DNA from: Plantago ovata
Lineage: Eukaryota; Streptophyta; Magnoliopsida; Lamiales; Plantaginaceae
Direction: 5' to 3'
NCBI GenBank assembly: GCA_028274465.1
Contig: CM051456.1
Location: 86,228,753-86,292,752 of the forward strand
Length of the DNA: 64,000 bases
This document shows positions 12,408-24,129 of the stretch, one piece after another; the stretch's first letter is position 1; the number at the start of each line of letters is the position of its first letter. Position numbers and translations under genes: made by a program. The notes under the pieces were generated by a model. It was not told the origin of the DNA. It was given only the letters and a program-made list of their open reading frames with translations, and ran no database searches.

Positions 12408-14259
12408 TTATTGATTTAGTTCAATCAATCCAAGGTTATACCTTAGCATTGCGAACCTATTATCTGGTAGGGGCTTGGTAAAGATGTCAGCAAGTTGATC
12501 ATCAGTACCTACTTTCACAACTTCAATATCTCCTTTTTCCACATGATCTCTAATGAAATGATGTCTAATATCAATGTGCTTAGTCCTAGAGTGAAACTTA
12601 GGATTTTGCGTGATAGCAATAGCACTTGCATTATCACAAAAGATTGGTGTTTTCTTTGCAGAAATACATAATCTCTTAATTGTTGTTGAATCCATAGGAT
12701 TTGAGCTGTGCAACAACCAGCTGCAATGTATTCAGATTCAGTGGATGAATTGGCAACACAGGTTTGCTTCTTGCTGAACCATGATATTAATCTAGTACCC
12801 AAAAACTGACAAGTTCCAGATGTACTTTTTCTATCAAGAGTTGATCCTCCATGATCAGCATCAGAATAACCAACCAATTCTAGTCCAGAATCTTTAGGAT
12901 ACCATAATCCAACATTGACTGTACCTTTGACATATTTCAGTATCTTGATTGTCTTTTTGTAGTGTGATTCTCTTGGATCAGATTGGAATCTTGCACACAG
13001 ACAAACAGCATACTGAATGTCAGGTCTACTTGTTGTTAAATACAACAAGGAACCAATGAGCTTCCTATACTTGTGTTCTTCAACACTTTTATCTTCTTTA
13101 GTATAGCCCAATTTGGTACCAACACTCATAGGGATCTTTTCAGGTTTCTCTTCCTCTTTGATCCTAAACTTTATGAGCATTTCTTTTGCATACTTTGCTT
13201 GATTTATGAATATTCCATCTTTGAGTTGCTTGACTTGCAATCCTAGGAAATAATTCAATTTTCCCATCATACTCATTTCAAACTTGTTTGTCATGAGTTT
13301 GGCAAAATCATCACAAAGTTGCTTGTGCTTAGATCCAAAAATTATGTCATCCACATAAATTTGAACTAAGAGTATTTTACCATCATGGTTCATGGTAAAT
13401 AAGGTTTTGTCAACTTCACCTTTCTTGAAACCATTTTCCAGCAAGAACTTAGCCAAGGTATCATACCATGCTCTTGGTGCTTGCTTTAGACCATATACAG
13501 CTTTCTGAAGCTTGTATACCATCTTGATTTCTGAGGGAAGTTCAAAGCCAGGGGTTGTTCCAAGTAGACTTCTTCAGCAAGTTCACCATTCAAGAATGCA
13601 CTTTTAACATCCATTTGGTAAACAATGAAGTCATTGTGAGCAGCAAAGGCCAAGAAAAGCCTAATTGCATCCAATCTTGCAACTGGTGGATAAGACTCAT
13701 CATAGTCCAATCCTTCAGTCTGACAGTAACCTTGAGCAACTAAACGTGCTTTATTTCTTGTTACTTCACCAGACTCACTCAACTTGTTTCTGAATACCCA
13801 CTTTGTACCAATAGCTTTCTTGCCTTCAACAAGTGGTACAAGTTTCCAGACTTTGTTCCTTTTGAATTGGTCCATTTCTTCTTGCATTGTCTTTATCCAT
13901 TCAGAATGCTTTAAAGCTTCTTCTATGGTTTTAGGTTCAATTTCTGAAACAAAGCAAGAGAACAATGATTCTACTTCTACGACAATTGCTTCTTCACCAA
14001 GTCCATGAGTAGTAGATGCTTTGGATCTAGTCACTTGGCGTTTATTAATATCGCCAATCATATCCGTAGAGGGATGATCTCTAATCCATTTGTTAACAGG
14101 TTTTCTGCTTGTTGGATCTTGATATGTTTGCTCATCAGCATGTGACTCTTCAGTATGTACTTGTTCAGTACTACTGGGATTTTGTGTTTCTGCTGAGATT
14201 GGTTCATCAGCAACTGCTTGTTCAGCATTGCTTGATTGTGGTAGTTCATCAGCAGGCAC
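12408..14259 (-). pseudogene. Reverse transcriptase and RNase H part of copia copy 1 pol
   Basis: RT motifs read on the minus strand include [45 protein letters not shown] and the catalytic YVDD (near 13347-13358). The RNase H part carries YSDADHGGS, DRKSTSGTC and STESEYIA, and ends with the IADIFTKPL-type tail (here LADIFTKPL) just before 12408. The lineage call as Sirevirus-like rests on the DRKSTSGTC...SSTESEYIAA block and on the ORF that follows. It would copy element RNA into DNA inside the particle. It is broken, with about two breaks. Confidence 0.9.
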
Positions 14260-14294
14260 TGGAGGTTGCGTAGTTTCAGCAACTTCCGGAGCAA

Positions 14295-15300
14295 CTACGT
14301 CTTTTGCTGAAATTCCTTGTCGTGAACTATATTTATCTTGTCATGACTTGGGGGAGGAGAGTCATTGTCAGAATCATCATTTAGTTCGATTGACTTGATT
14401 TTCCTAGCATTAGATTCAGTTCTTTGCTCATGTATGATTAACTTTTTCATACATTCTGATATTTCTTCTTCAGCAGGCACTTCTTGTGTCTTTTCATAGA
14501 ATACAACATGCACTGATTCTTCAATCTTTTGTGCCTTTTTGTTGTAAACTCTATAAGCTTTACTATGCAAGGAGTAACCGAGAAATATCGCTTCGTCTGC
14601 CTTTGGTTGAAATGTTCTTAGGTATTCTCTACCGTTATTAAGAACGAAACACTTGCAACCAAATACTCTTAGATGAGTGATATTAGGAGGTCTTCCAACA
14701 AACAGTTCATAAGGAGTTTTGTTGTATTCCTTAGTAATCAAACATCTGTTTTGAGTGTAACAGGTCGTATTAATCGCTTCAACCCAGTAAGCCTCACTTA
14801 TTTCAGTGTCAGCAAGCATTGTTCTTGCGTCTTCTTTCAGGGTACGATTCTTCCGTTCAGCAACACCGTTTTGCTATGGTGTCCTTACTGAGGATAACTG
14901 ATGTTGTATGCCTTTTGATGTGCAATACTCAGTTATGTACTGGTTTACAAACTCAGTACCATGGTCTGTCCTTATGCCTTTTACCTTGTCATTTTTCATG
15001 ACTTCAAGCTTATTCAGCAAGTTAGGTATTTCAGTCCTAGTTTCAGATTTGTGCTTGATGAATACTACCCAAGTGAATCTTGAATAGTCATCCACCACGA
15101 CCAGACCATACTTCTTACCAACATAGCTTGTTGAAGACGATTCAAACAAGTCCATGTGCAAGAGTTGTAAAGGTTTTGTAGTTGACGGTACTGCCTTGTT
15201 CTTGAAAGAAGATTTGGTTTGCTTTCCTTGCTGGCATGCATTACAAACACCATCCTTCTTAAAAGTAACCTTAGGTAATCAAACTACAAGTGTCTTTTTA
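14295..15300 (-). pseudogene. Integrase part of copia copy 1 pol
   Basis: The catalytic-core signature is visible: DLFESS...VVVDDYSRFTWVVF, then RTDHGTEF and the glycine-rich stretch before the last acidic residue. After it come the copia integrase C-terminal features (PYELFVGRPPNITHLRVFGCKCF and the GYSLHSKAYRVYN block). It would insert the cDNA into chromosomal DNA. It is broken, with about two breaks. Confidence 0.87.
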
Positions 15301-15437
15301 GACAGCTTATTCAACGTCTTGAAGTTTAGATGACTTGTTCGTTTATGCCATAACCATGCTTTTTCAGCAAGGCAATCGTGATCTGAGACAAGGCATTTTT
15401 CAACGAATGCTGAAGACAAATCTACGGTGTACAAGCC

Positions 15438-15797
15438 TCATGATCTTCTTGCAATCATAATTACCTTTTTAGTCTCAAAATCTATAAGTTTACATTCATC
15501 ACTTTTGATTTTGATAAAGTATCCTTTGTCAGCAAACTGACTCATGCTGAAAAGGTTAAACTTAAGATTTTTGACATAAAGAACTCCAGTAATGGTTATG
15601 CATCCTAACTTCACGTCACCATAGCCTTTTGTAGAACCGGAGCCTCCACCAGCAAACCTTATTGTTGGACCTTTAGACCACCGTCTATAGTTTATAAGGT
15701 TAATCTTGTTGCCCGTCATGTGCTTTCCACAACCACTGTCAAAGTGCCAGATTGCATCGTTTGTCTCCGTGGCTGAAGTCTGCACAATCAAGAGCAA
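15438..15797 (-). pseudogene. Protease and integrase zinc-domain region of copia copy 1
   Basis: The stretch IWHFDSGCGKHMTGN carries the copia-type aspartic protease signature D-S-G followed by the C-x-x-H-M-T-G core. The downstream VLYVKNLKFNLFSMSQF motif is the usual copia protease C-terminal region, next to the pre-integrase domain. In copia elements this enzyme cleaves the Gag-Pol precursor. Confidence 0.82.
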
Positions 15798-15802
15798 ACA
15801 AG

Positions 15803-17122
15803 TTAATTATCCAATATTGGATGTCCATTAACATGTTCAAGAATGCGTCCAGTGGAAACCCAAGTCTTAAGTTTTTCAACTTTGACTTGTTTTCTACTTG
15901 CTGAGGAACTAGGAGGTTTTGAGCTGAAAGACTTTTGATTCGTGCTGATCAAGTCCACTTTCTGATGTGGTGTCTTGCTCGGTTGACCTTTTTGCTGAAC
16001 ATACTTTTCAGTAAGTTCTTTTCTAGCAAGGTTCCTTCTAGCCCTAGCATTTAGAGTCTTTTCAGAACTCTTAGTCTTGATTTTGTTCATCTCTTTGAAG
16101 TATCTTTGCTGACTTTGCTTATACTCGTGAAAAAGTTGACTTTGCTTGGTTTTGAAACCGAGTCCACTTTTCGGAGAATGCTGAGCTTTTGTGTCAGCAA
16201 CCTTACTTGATTCAGGTATGTCAGCAAAGGTCTTCTGATTACTTTTAGTAATCTTGCCTTTTGACTTAACAAATTGCTTTTCAGCAACTTGTTTGGCGGA
16301 ATGCTTCACAGCATCCTTCTTCTTTTCAGTTTGCTTCACAGCAACCTGTTTTCCTTTTAAAGTCTTGTTACTTTGAGTAGCAACAGCGGGCTTTATGGTC
16401 GTAGGTACTTGATTGCATGTTTCAGCAACCTTAGATTGACCGAACTAATAGAGTTCTGGTTGACCACTATCAGTAGCACGTACGAAGGAAATCAGTGATT
16501 TATCTTTACTCAAGATTTTTACGTCATCACCTTCATACTTTGCACCTAAACCTTCTTTCTGAGATGGATCTCTCAAATAAGAGTTTAGTTCAGTCAGCGT
16601 ATTACTTGCGTCAGCATAAGATTTGAAATTGATTTTCATCTTTTTCATTTCTTGGATTTCAGCAAGTAACTTTAGAATTGAGGACTGATATTCTTCCAAT
16701 TCTAATGTCATTTGAGAATTCTTCTCCGTAGCTTCAGCAATCAACTTCTTAAGACGCCTTATTTCAGCATCCTTTTCTTCTGTCTCTTCCTTCAGCAAGA
16801 CATACTTTGTAGTAGTCTGCTTGGTCAGAGTTTCAGCAATCTGTAGTTTCTCTTGCTGTTTGCTCAGAGTTTTCCCAAATGTTTCGATTTCTCCTTGAAT
16901 CTTGTCAAGGTCAATCTCGTCTTCACTTTCTGAGTCTGAGTCAGAGGTAGGGTTGTTTACCTGACCGGCCATGAGGCAGAACTCGTAGTTTGACACATCT
17001 GGATAAGCTTCCATAGCTATTCCACAAACTTCTTTGCCAATCTCCACGTCTAGAGTGGCTTCTTCATCGTCAGTGTCTGAGCTTTCATCCTCACTGTCTT
17101 CGGAGCTAGTATCAATGCACAA
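15803..17122 (-). pseudogene. Gag-pol linker of copia copy 1: coiled coil and basic region
   Basis: Two parts follow gag. At 16445-17122 there is a Glu/Asp-rich, probably coiled-coil protein stretch with an acidic start (SEDSEDESSDTDDEE) and heptad-like KLIAEATEKNSQ/LEEYQSSILKLL. At 15803-16339 there is a Lys/Ser/Gln-rich basic stretch. Extended gag C-termini with coiled coils are known in Sireviruses. I infer a structural or nucleic-acid-binding role. About two breaks are present. Confidence 0.65.
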
Positions 17123-17152
17123 TGCATCGATTTTTGCTTGAAGCTTCTTCTT

Positions 17153-18223
17153 TTATTCAGCAATAAAAGCTCTTTTGAACTTCTTCTTCTTTTCTGCAGA
17201 TTTGCCTTTCAGCAACGGGCAATTAGCTTTGAAGTGTCCAGGGTTTTTGCAGTAAAAACAGAGATCATTTCCAACTGCTGGTTCTTCTGATGAAGTTGCT
17301 TGCTGAGCTTGCTTGTTCAGCGAGCTAGTCTCATTCTTGTGCTTATGGTAGTTGTTACCAAGATGCTTTTTCAGCTTCTCTTTTGCTTTTCGCCTTTCAA
17401 GTTCCTTACTGATGAATTTCTTCATGTTTTTGAAGACCAAAGAGTTTTCATCAGCAGGCTCTTTATCATTCTTGTTTTCAGAAGACGACGGCTTTGCAGC
17501 AAGAGCAATATTTTGTGATTTTTCAGCAAACACATTTTCTCTTTGCTTTGTCTCATAGTTGACAGTAGCAAGATGAGAGAACAACTCTGTTGGTGTAATG
17601 TCTGGCATTCCTTGATTGTAATAGAAATTCTGAGTGTGGATCCATTCTTGATTCAGACTTCTGATGATGGTTTTCACCTTCTCAGAATCTGAGTAAAGAT
17701 TTCCAACACCCAAGGCTGCCATTTTACTAACAAGAGTTGTGAATCTGAAGTCCAAGTCTTCCAGTGACTCGTTTGTACCTTGTTTAAAGTTTTGAAACTT
17801 TAATTTAAGTACTTCAAGTTTGTTTTCCTTGGTTTTGTCAGATCCAGCACAAAGATCTTGAACCATTTTCCAAGCTTCCTTAGCAGTTTTAGCACCCCAC
17901 AGTTTGCACTGTATGGTATCCGGAGTTGATCGAATGATGATGTTTCTTGCTTGGCCATCAAGACGGAATCTCTTAGCTTCGTCAGAAGTCCATTCCTCTC
18001 TCGGTTTTGGCACAACGGTATCCACCGGTTCGCCTAAGATAGTTTCCTTTCCGGCTTCAGTGGTTTTGTGAGGAAAACTTCTTTCAACCTTAGTGATCTT
18101 AATAGGTCCATCATTAATGACAGTGACCATCTCATCACTAATGGCCTCAAGATGTAGCATCATGTTGTTTCGCCATTTTTCGTAGTTTTCCAGTTTCAGC
18201 AAGGGAGCATCTCCTAAAGACAT
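17153..18223 (-). CDS. Gag of copia copy 1 (356 codons, looks whole)
   Basis: The start MSLGDAPLLKLENYEKWRN is the usual beginning of a copia Gag, and the first ATG lies about 90 bp inside the primer site, so the start is well placed. Residues about 60-230 match the UBN2-type Gag core (AKEAWKMVQDLC, then LKLKFQNFKQGTNESLEDLDFRFTTLVSKM). A single CCHC zinc knuckle, CFYCKNPGHFKANC, lies at about residues 320-333. Gag builds the cytoplasmic virus-like particle and binds element RNA. The frame is open from start to stop, unlike the downstream pol. Confidence 0.9.
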   Translation of the reverse strand: MSLGDAPLLKLENYEKWRNNMMLHLEAISDEMVTVINDGPIKITKVERSFPHKTTEAGKETILGEPVDTVVPKPREEWTSDEAKRFRLDGQARNIIIRSTPDTIQCKLWGAKTAKEAWKMVQDLCAGSDKTKENKLEVLKLKFQNFKQGTNESLEDLDFRFTTLVSKMAALGVGNLYSDSEKVKTIIRSLNQEWIHTQNFYYNQGMPDITPTELFSHLATVNYETKQRENVFAEKSQNIALAAKPSSSENKNDKEPADENSLVFKNMKKFISKELERRKAKEKLKKHLGNNYHKHKNETSSLNKQAQQATSSEEPAVGNDLCFYCKNPGHFKANCPLLKGKSAEKKKKFKRAFIAE

Positions 18224-18315
18224 CCTGTCAGCAAAGCACTACCAAACTGATCAAGTGAGAGTGATTTACGGAAAGCACCTAAGCGGATCTAGGTTCAGTG
18301 CTGAAGGTTAAAGAA

Positions 18316-18333
18316 CCTCCAGCTCTGATACCA
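18316..18333 (-). other. Primer binding site, initiator-Met tRNA
   Basis: Read on the minus strand: TGGTATCAGAGCTGGAGG, two bases inside the LTR. The first 12 bases complement the 3' end of plant tRNA-iMet, the standard primer of copia elements. Confidence 0.92.
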
Positions 18334-18335
18334 CT

Positions 18336-19497
18336 TGTTGGTCCCTTTAAACAACAAGAAAAGACTAGAGGGGGGGTGAATAGTCTTTTCAAACAGTCGT
18401 CGTTTAAAAACTTTCTCAGCAAGTGCTTATTACTTTTCAGTAATGAGTTTGCTGATACTTAACTTTCTCAGCAAGCGCAAGTTACTTCACAGTAACTAAG
18501 TTTGCTGATACTTAAAATCAGAGAGCGGAAGTCTTTGATACAATAAGTGCTTTTTCAGTAAATGAAGGTTTCAGCAAGTGATGTGAGTGACTGTGTACAG
18601 AAAGATATGATTTGCTGAAAACTAAGTACAGTAAGTAAATCACACAAACACTTTTATAGTGGTATCTGAGAGTGGCGTAATCTCTCAACTAATCCACTTT
18701 GTCCTTTCTAGGACCGAATCCACTAAGATAAGTTTGAGGTTCCTTACAACACCTATCTAGAGCGGTCCAAACAGAAACCAAAGCACACTTTGCTTTGTCT
18801 CCAACCTCACTAGAGAACGTAACCTTGTTCTCCACCAAACTTGGTACTTTTAATCAGCAAAACTATGCTCGATTAAGTTCCCCCTGAATATCACGCCTGA
18901 AAGGGTGTATTTTCAGTTAGAGAGTTTGGGGATGAGATAACTTAATTATAACTTATTCCGTTACAACAAGTAATCTAAGAAACAAAACTTTGAATACTTT
19001 GCAGTAAACAAGTTTAATTGTTTCTGGTGTCAAGACTTGTTCTTGTTCGAAAGAAAGAAAGAACACTTAACTAATTTCTTAGCCGTGTAAGTTCTACTTC
19101 TTCACTAGTAGCTTTTTCAAGCTTTAAGTCTTGGAACGGATCAATGGCAGTAGGAGTATTGAAGAGTATGTGAGTTTAAGCACAAGTGAGAGTATGATCA
19201 CGTTGTTGACACACTTCAACTCTTTGCCGGATGACCTCTATTTATAGTGAAAATAAGGAGCCGTTTGAATTTCAAATTTTAAGGCTTTTGTTCCTTAAAA
19301 TGTCACTATCTTGCTTTTGTACTTTCAGCAGCGTCCTTGTTTGTCTTCTAGTCTTCATATCCTTCGCGTGCATGCTTTGCATTTAATGCTTATTTGAATA
19401 AAATTCAAACAGTAACATTGGAGCGCAAATGCAAGTACTTTCAGCAAGAGGTCACATATGTTCCATCAGCAAGTGGTCTCAGTTTCAGCAAGCACAA
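18336..19497 (-). repeat. 5' LTR of copia copy 1 (partial)
   Basis: It matches 2990-4520 from the TGTTGGTCCC end with about 2-3% difference, and carries one extra short segment near 19110-19150. The outer part of this LTR is not present: homology stops near 19497, where a stretch of short repeats leads into an inverted LTR end. Confidence 0.85.
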
Positions 19498-19561
19498 TGT
19501 TTGCATTAATGTTCAAACAGCAAGCACAATGTTTGCATTCATCAATGTTTGTCTTCTAATC
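19498..19561. other. Junction segment between two inverted copia LTRs
   Basis: Two copies of CAGCAAGCACAATGTTTGCATT lie about 30 bp apart (the first begins just before 19498, ahead of the segment proper), then a short LTR-like piece leads into the inverted arm. It looks like end-joining with filler sequence. Confidence 0.6.
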
Positions 19562-20261
19562 TTGACACCAGAAACAATTAAACTTGTTTACTGCAAAGTA
19601 TTCAAAGTTTTGTTTCTTAGATTACTTGTTGTAACAGAATAAGTTATAATTAAGTTATCTCATCCCAAACCTCTCTAACTGAAAATACACCCTTTCAGGC
19701 GTGATATTCAGGGGGAACTTAATCGAGCATAGTGTTGCTGATTAAAAGTACCAAGTTTGGTGGAGAACAAGGTTACATTCTCTAGTTAGGTTGGAAACGA
19801 AGCAAGTGTGCTTTGGTTTCTGTTTGGATCGCTCTAGATAGGTGTTGTAAGGAACCTCAAACTTATCTTAGTGGATTCGGTCCTAGAAAGGACAAAGTGG
19901 ATTAGTTGAGAGATTACGCCACTCTGAGATACCACTATAAAAGTGTTTGTGTGATTTACTTACTGTACTTAGTTTTCAGCAAAGCATATCTATCTGTACA
20001 CAGTCACTCACTTCACTTGCTGAAACTATCACTTACTGAAAAAGCACTTATTGTATCATAGACTTCCGCTCTCTGATTTTAAGTATCAGCAAAACTAGTT
20101 ACTGAAAAGTAACTTGCGCTTGCTGAGAAAGTTAAGTATCAGCAACCTCATTAGTGAAAAGTAATAAACACTTGCTGAGAAAGTTTTTAAACGACGAAAG
20201 TTTGAAAACACTATTCACCCCCCCCCCCCTAGTCTTTTCTTGTTGTTTAAACGGACCAACA
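19562..20261 (+). repeat. LTR end of copia copy 2 (plus orientation)
   Basis: This is the reverse complement of 18336-19040, ending GGACCAACA at 20261, so the two form an inverted repeat with arms of about 700 bp and a spacer of about 520 bp. Its orientation and position fit the 3' LTR end of copy 2, whose accessory region lies at 345-2989 on the other side of copy 1. It carries a long C/G homopolymer near 20219-20229. Confidence 0.75.
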
Positions 20262-20340
20262 CAAGTTCAGTGGGAGCTTTTGAAGCTAATGATGGCAATA
20301 AAATGATACTTGCTAGGCATGTCATAGCCATGGGAGTCAT

Positions 20341-22181
20341 GTGATCCGAACCACAGTTCAGACCACTCTGAGGAAACCAACTGTCGATCAACCTGTTCAC
20401 CAAGAAGCACAAGAACAACCTCCCACTAGGGAGCAAAGGCGCCGAGCGCCTCCTGTTGTGCCCATACCCACTGATAATGTTCGTGTTACACGAAGTCAGA
20501 AAAGAAAAGCACCAGAGACCCCAACTGAGACTGAGGTCGAGCTCCGTAGGTCAAGGAGGAATCTGAAACTTCCTCCAGTGACAAGCCTTATGATGGAAGA
20601 CATCAGTGAACTTGATGTTGGCTTGTTAGAAAGGGAAGACCCTATGACTTCCGCTGAGGCAATGAATGACATTGACTCAGAGAGATGGCAAGAAGCCATG
20701 GAATTGGAAATAGACTCCATGTACCAGAATCAAGTTTGAAACTTGGTTGATTTGCCCCAAGGCGTTAAGCCAATTGGATGCAAATGGGTCTTTAAGAGAA
20801 AGACCGATGCTGAAGGCAAGGTACGAACGCACAAGGCAAGACTTGTGGCTAATGGTTATACCCAAAGGTATGGCATCGATTACGATGAAACCTTTTCGCC
20901 AGTGGCGAAACTGAAGTATTCGAATTCTGCTTGCAATAGCTGCATATTATGATTATGAAATCTGGCCGATGGATGTCAAGACTGCTTTCCTCAATGGAAA
21001 TCTTGAGGAAGGAGTCTATATGGCACAACCAGAAGGTTTTAAGAGTAAAACCAAACCATCTGTTGTTTGCAAGCTATAGAGATCCATTTATGGATTGAAG
21101 CATTCCTCAAGGAGCTGGAATATCCGTTTTGATGAAGCCGTAAAATCATTTGACTTCATCAGAAGTGCGGAAGATCCCTGTGTCTATAGTAGACATAGCG
21201 ACACTGGGGTAGTTTTCATGATTATCTATGCTGATGACATTTTGATCATGGGAAACAATGTCTCTACGTTAGAAGAGACAAAAGTTTGGTTATCGAGTTC
21301 TTTTCCATGAAGGACTTGGGTGAAGCTAATTACATCCTTGATATTAAGATCTATAAAGATAGATCACAAAGGATGTTACAATTGACACAATCCACCTATA
21401 TCGACAAAGTGCTTAAGCGATTTGTGATGGATGGTTCTAGGAGAGGTTTTCTCCCAGCTAGACACGGTGTGTCGCTGTCAGTTAAGGATGCTCCTAAAAC
21501 TGAGGAAGAGATAAAGACCATGAGCCGAATACCCTATGCCTCCGCGGTAGGATCCAACATGTATGCAATGAATTGCACAAGGCCAGATGTGGCGTATGCG
21601 CTTAATGTAACTTGTCGACACCAACAGAATCCAGATATGCCTCACTGGACAGCTGTAAAGAACATACTCAAGTACCTACGAAGGACAAAAGATATGTTCT
21701 TGGTGTTTGGTGGAAAACCAGAATTGAGAATGAGTGGTATGTCAATGCCGGCTTCGAATCAGATCCTGATGACTTCAAGTCACAAACAGGATATGTATTT
21801 ACACTCAACGGATGAGCTGTCTACTGGAAGGGTTCAAAGCAAGCCACGATTGCTGACACAGCCACAGAAGCCGAGTACATTGTTGCGTCAGAAGCATCAA
21901 AAGAAGCTCTCTGGATTTCAGAGTTCTTGAAGGAATTGAGGGTTGTTCCTGCTCCTAGTCCAATAACCATTTATTGTGAAAATACGGGCGCCGTCGCGCA
22001 AGCCAAGGAGCCTAGATCTACGAACAAAAACAAACATGTACTTAGAAAATATCACGTTATTCATGAAATTATTGATAGAGGAGAAATTACTATAGAACGT
22101 GTCTCTACCACGGACAACGTGGCAGATCCTTTCACCAAAGTCTTACCCATGGAGGTTCATTTAAGACACTATGCTAATTAG
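20341..22181 (+). pseudogene. Reverse transcriptase and RNase H region of copia 3
   Basis: The order is: an Arg/Pro-rich integrase tail (RVTRSQKRKAPETP), then RT motifs [56 protein letters not shown] and the catalytic stretch IIYADDILIMGN (YADD rather than the commoner YVDD), then SMKDLGEANYILDIKIYKDR. RNase H motifs and the copia C-terminal stretch ITIERVSTTDNVADPFTKVL follow, ending at the stop at 22181. Pol of this type acts inside the virus-like particle. It is broken, with about four breaks. Confidence 0.87.
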
Positions 22182-22214
22182 GGATTAAGCATAAAGGTGG
22201 ATGGCTCTAGTCCA

Positions 22215-22224
22215 AGTGGGAGAT
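22215..22224 (+). other. Polypurine tract of copia 3
   Basis: AGTGGGAGAT abuts the LTR start TGATAGTATG. The upstream CAAGTGGGAGAT context is typical of copia elements. Confidence 0.8.
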
Positions 22225-23039
22225 TGATAGTATGTATGTCCTAGAGACAACCTTTATTAAGGTCAAATGTACTATTACACAGTCAATGTAATATATTATA
22301 TGTTTGTTTATCCATATTTATGTTTACATAATGTATTTATATATTATATCAGGCATACATCATGTCATATCTTTATCAGGTTGGTCTGTATAGATATCAA
22401 ACATGTCCCCTGTGGATAGAAGACTGATCACATAACTAGTGGGAACTATGTGAATTATCATCTATCCCAAAGTCTCCCTAGTCGAAGCTCATCTCAGATG
22501 TAGGGGTCTGAATGAGGCAATCGAGACTAGTATGTGTGGAGGTTATACTTGTTGGAGCATGAGTGTGTCGCTCCCACGACCACGGAATGGATCGTTAGAC
22601 GAATCCATGATGTTCCCATAACTGCGGATAGTTGTTCGGGGAGTATTCCGAACAATGGAAGAACCCAGCGGATACTCCGATCGATGTGTATTCTACACTG
22701 AAGTCTCTATGGGAACCGGAGTTATCGAAGTGATGCCATTCGTCCTTAGACTCACCGGGACTTTATCATCACATTTGTTGCCCCATGTCTTTGGGAGGGA
22801 TCCAACGCACTCTCTGAATAAGCAGCGTGATACGGCCCTTTTCCGGGATCATGGCCATATTACAAATGTGGATGATAAGTGTTCTTGTGAGGATTCATCT
22901 CTCATGTGTAGCATTTCAGAGAACTGCTCAAGTCGTTCATAGTTGTGTTGGTAAAACCGCTGGCCAGCGTATGGATATATTTATGAATGGTCATAAGACA
23001 TATCGCATTAACCCAGTAACTCACTAAAGACACTATGAG
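22225..23039 (+). repeat. 3' LTR of copia 3 (partial)
   Basis: It starts TGATAGTATGTATGTCCTAG and matches the reverse complement of about 52280-53081, the solo LTR in element D, at moderate similarity. The alignment stops where element F begins at 23040. Short ORFs inside it are not genes. Confidence 0.85.
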
Positions 23040-24129
23040 TGTAACGGTACCAATTTTTAAAATAAAATAATGCGTTAGAAAATAAAGTGAATTTGAAAAT
23101 TCTAAAGCAACGGTCTTCAAAAGAAAAATAACGAGCGGGTTTTGGCAATCAAATGAGTTCACAAAATTTAAGGTAGGAAAGCGATACGGTAACTAAACTC
23201 AAAGTCAACTTTAAAATGAACAGACAGTGAAGTAGAAAGAGTTTTTCTTCTTATTTCTAACAAATAAATCCCACGAGCTCCCAAACCCAACTCTCAGTTG
23301 GACGCCTAGACTTGATCTTCTCCAATAGAATCTACAAGGAAGGAATTTTGAAAATAGAAAGAGTGAGAGATAAATGATCTCAGTGAGGTTCGAAAAGTTA
23401 ACAAAAAGAAATGATAAACAGTTTTTAAAACAAAAGAATTTGTTACACATATGACAACAGATAAAACAGATAACAAATAAGACAAATACAGAACAGAACA
23501 GATTTTGTTGGTGCAGCCCTCCTTATTGCTCCTACTCCCAGATTGCCCTTATAACTCCCTCTAGAGGGTTAACAACTCTAGACAGAACAGAGCCCCGTGT
23601 ACTTTGGGGAAACAGATCCTACGACCCTAATAGACCTCAACGACTTCTGTCTCGCACCTAAAAGGGAATAGACTAGGCAATAACAAAATAAACCCGATAG
23701 TCCTCACTACCCAAGTCTACCTAATTAGAACCTAATCGACCGGTCACATAGAAACCGACAGAACAGACAGAGACAAACAGTAACAGGCAGTACTCGAGAT
23801 ATCGAGAAATGTTCCTGCAGAAGAATCAGTCCCAAACAGAATAACAACAAACAGTATAAGTAAAATAGTCATATTTAGGACATATTTACTTTTAAAGCAG
23901 TAGCATACAAAATACAATCAACATGTGTATATATACATGCATAGCACATAGCCTTCCAGGTTTTAAAAACAAGCAAACTTTGGGGGAACACTCACCTTAA
24001 ACCTTGCAAGCAATGATCCACAAAAGCACAAAGAACTAAGAGTTAACGGACGGAGCAACTAAACATAAAGTGTCTAGTTACTAACTCGAAGTTGAACGAA
24101 AGCTAAACGAATGAAAATTAAAAGTTCGG

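Larger units (their letters stand above)
2990..19497 (-). mobile_element. Sirevirus-like Ty1/copia element, copy 1
   Basis: In element sense (minus strand) the order is: partial 5' LTR (18336-19497), initiator-Met primer site, gag, pol with protease, integrase, reverse transcriptase and RNase H, a non-coding spacer, a very long accessory region, polypurine tract, and 3' LTR (2990-4520). Integrase before RT marks Ty1/copia. The RNase H block and the long ORF after pol resemble the Sirevirus (SIRE/Maximus) lineage. LTR divergence is about 2-3% by eye, which suggests an age on the order of a million years. Gag looks whole, but the element as a whole is broken, with roughly ten breaks plus one nested solo LTR. 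It is inserted in copy 2 of its own family. Confidence 0.88.
20262..23039 (+). mobile_element. Copia 3: 3' part of a second Ty1/copia element
   Basis: Reverse transcriptase, RNase H, polypurine tract and part of the 3' LTR are present on the plus strand. The left side is cut by the LTR end of copy 2, and the right side by element F. The protein motifs differ clearly from those of copy 1, so this is another lineage. It looks like the Tork/TAR-type group by motif style, but I am not certain. It is broken, with about four or five breaks, and is older than both elements that interrupt it. Confidence 0.85.

Noticed and set aside
20262-20340. Host gene exon between the copia LTR end and the pol of copia 3
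   Set aside because: It is too short, with no frame or splice signal. It is more likely the remaining pol or spacer of copia 3.
22655-23027. Short open frames in the 3' LTR of copia 3 and, in mirror, 52118-52745
   Set aside because: They lie in LTRs, differ between the two LTR copies and show no domain.
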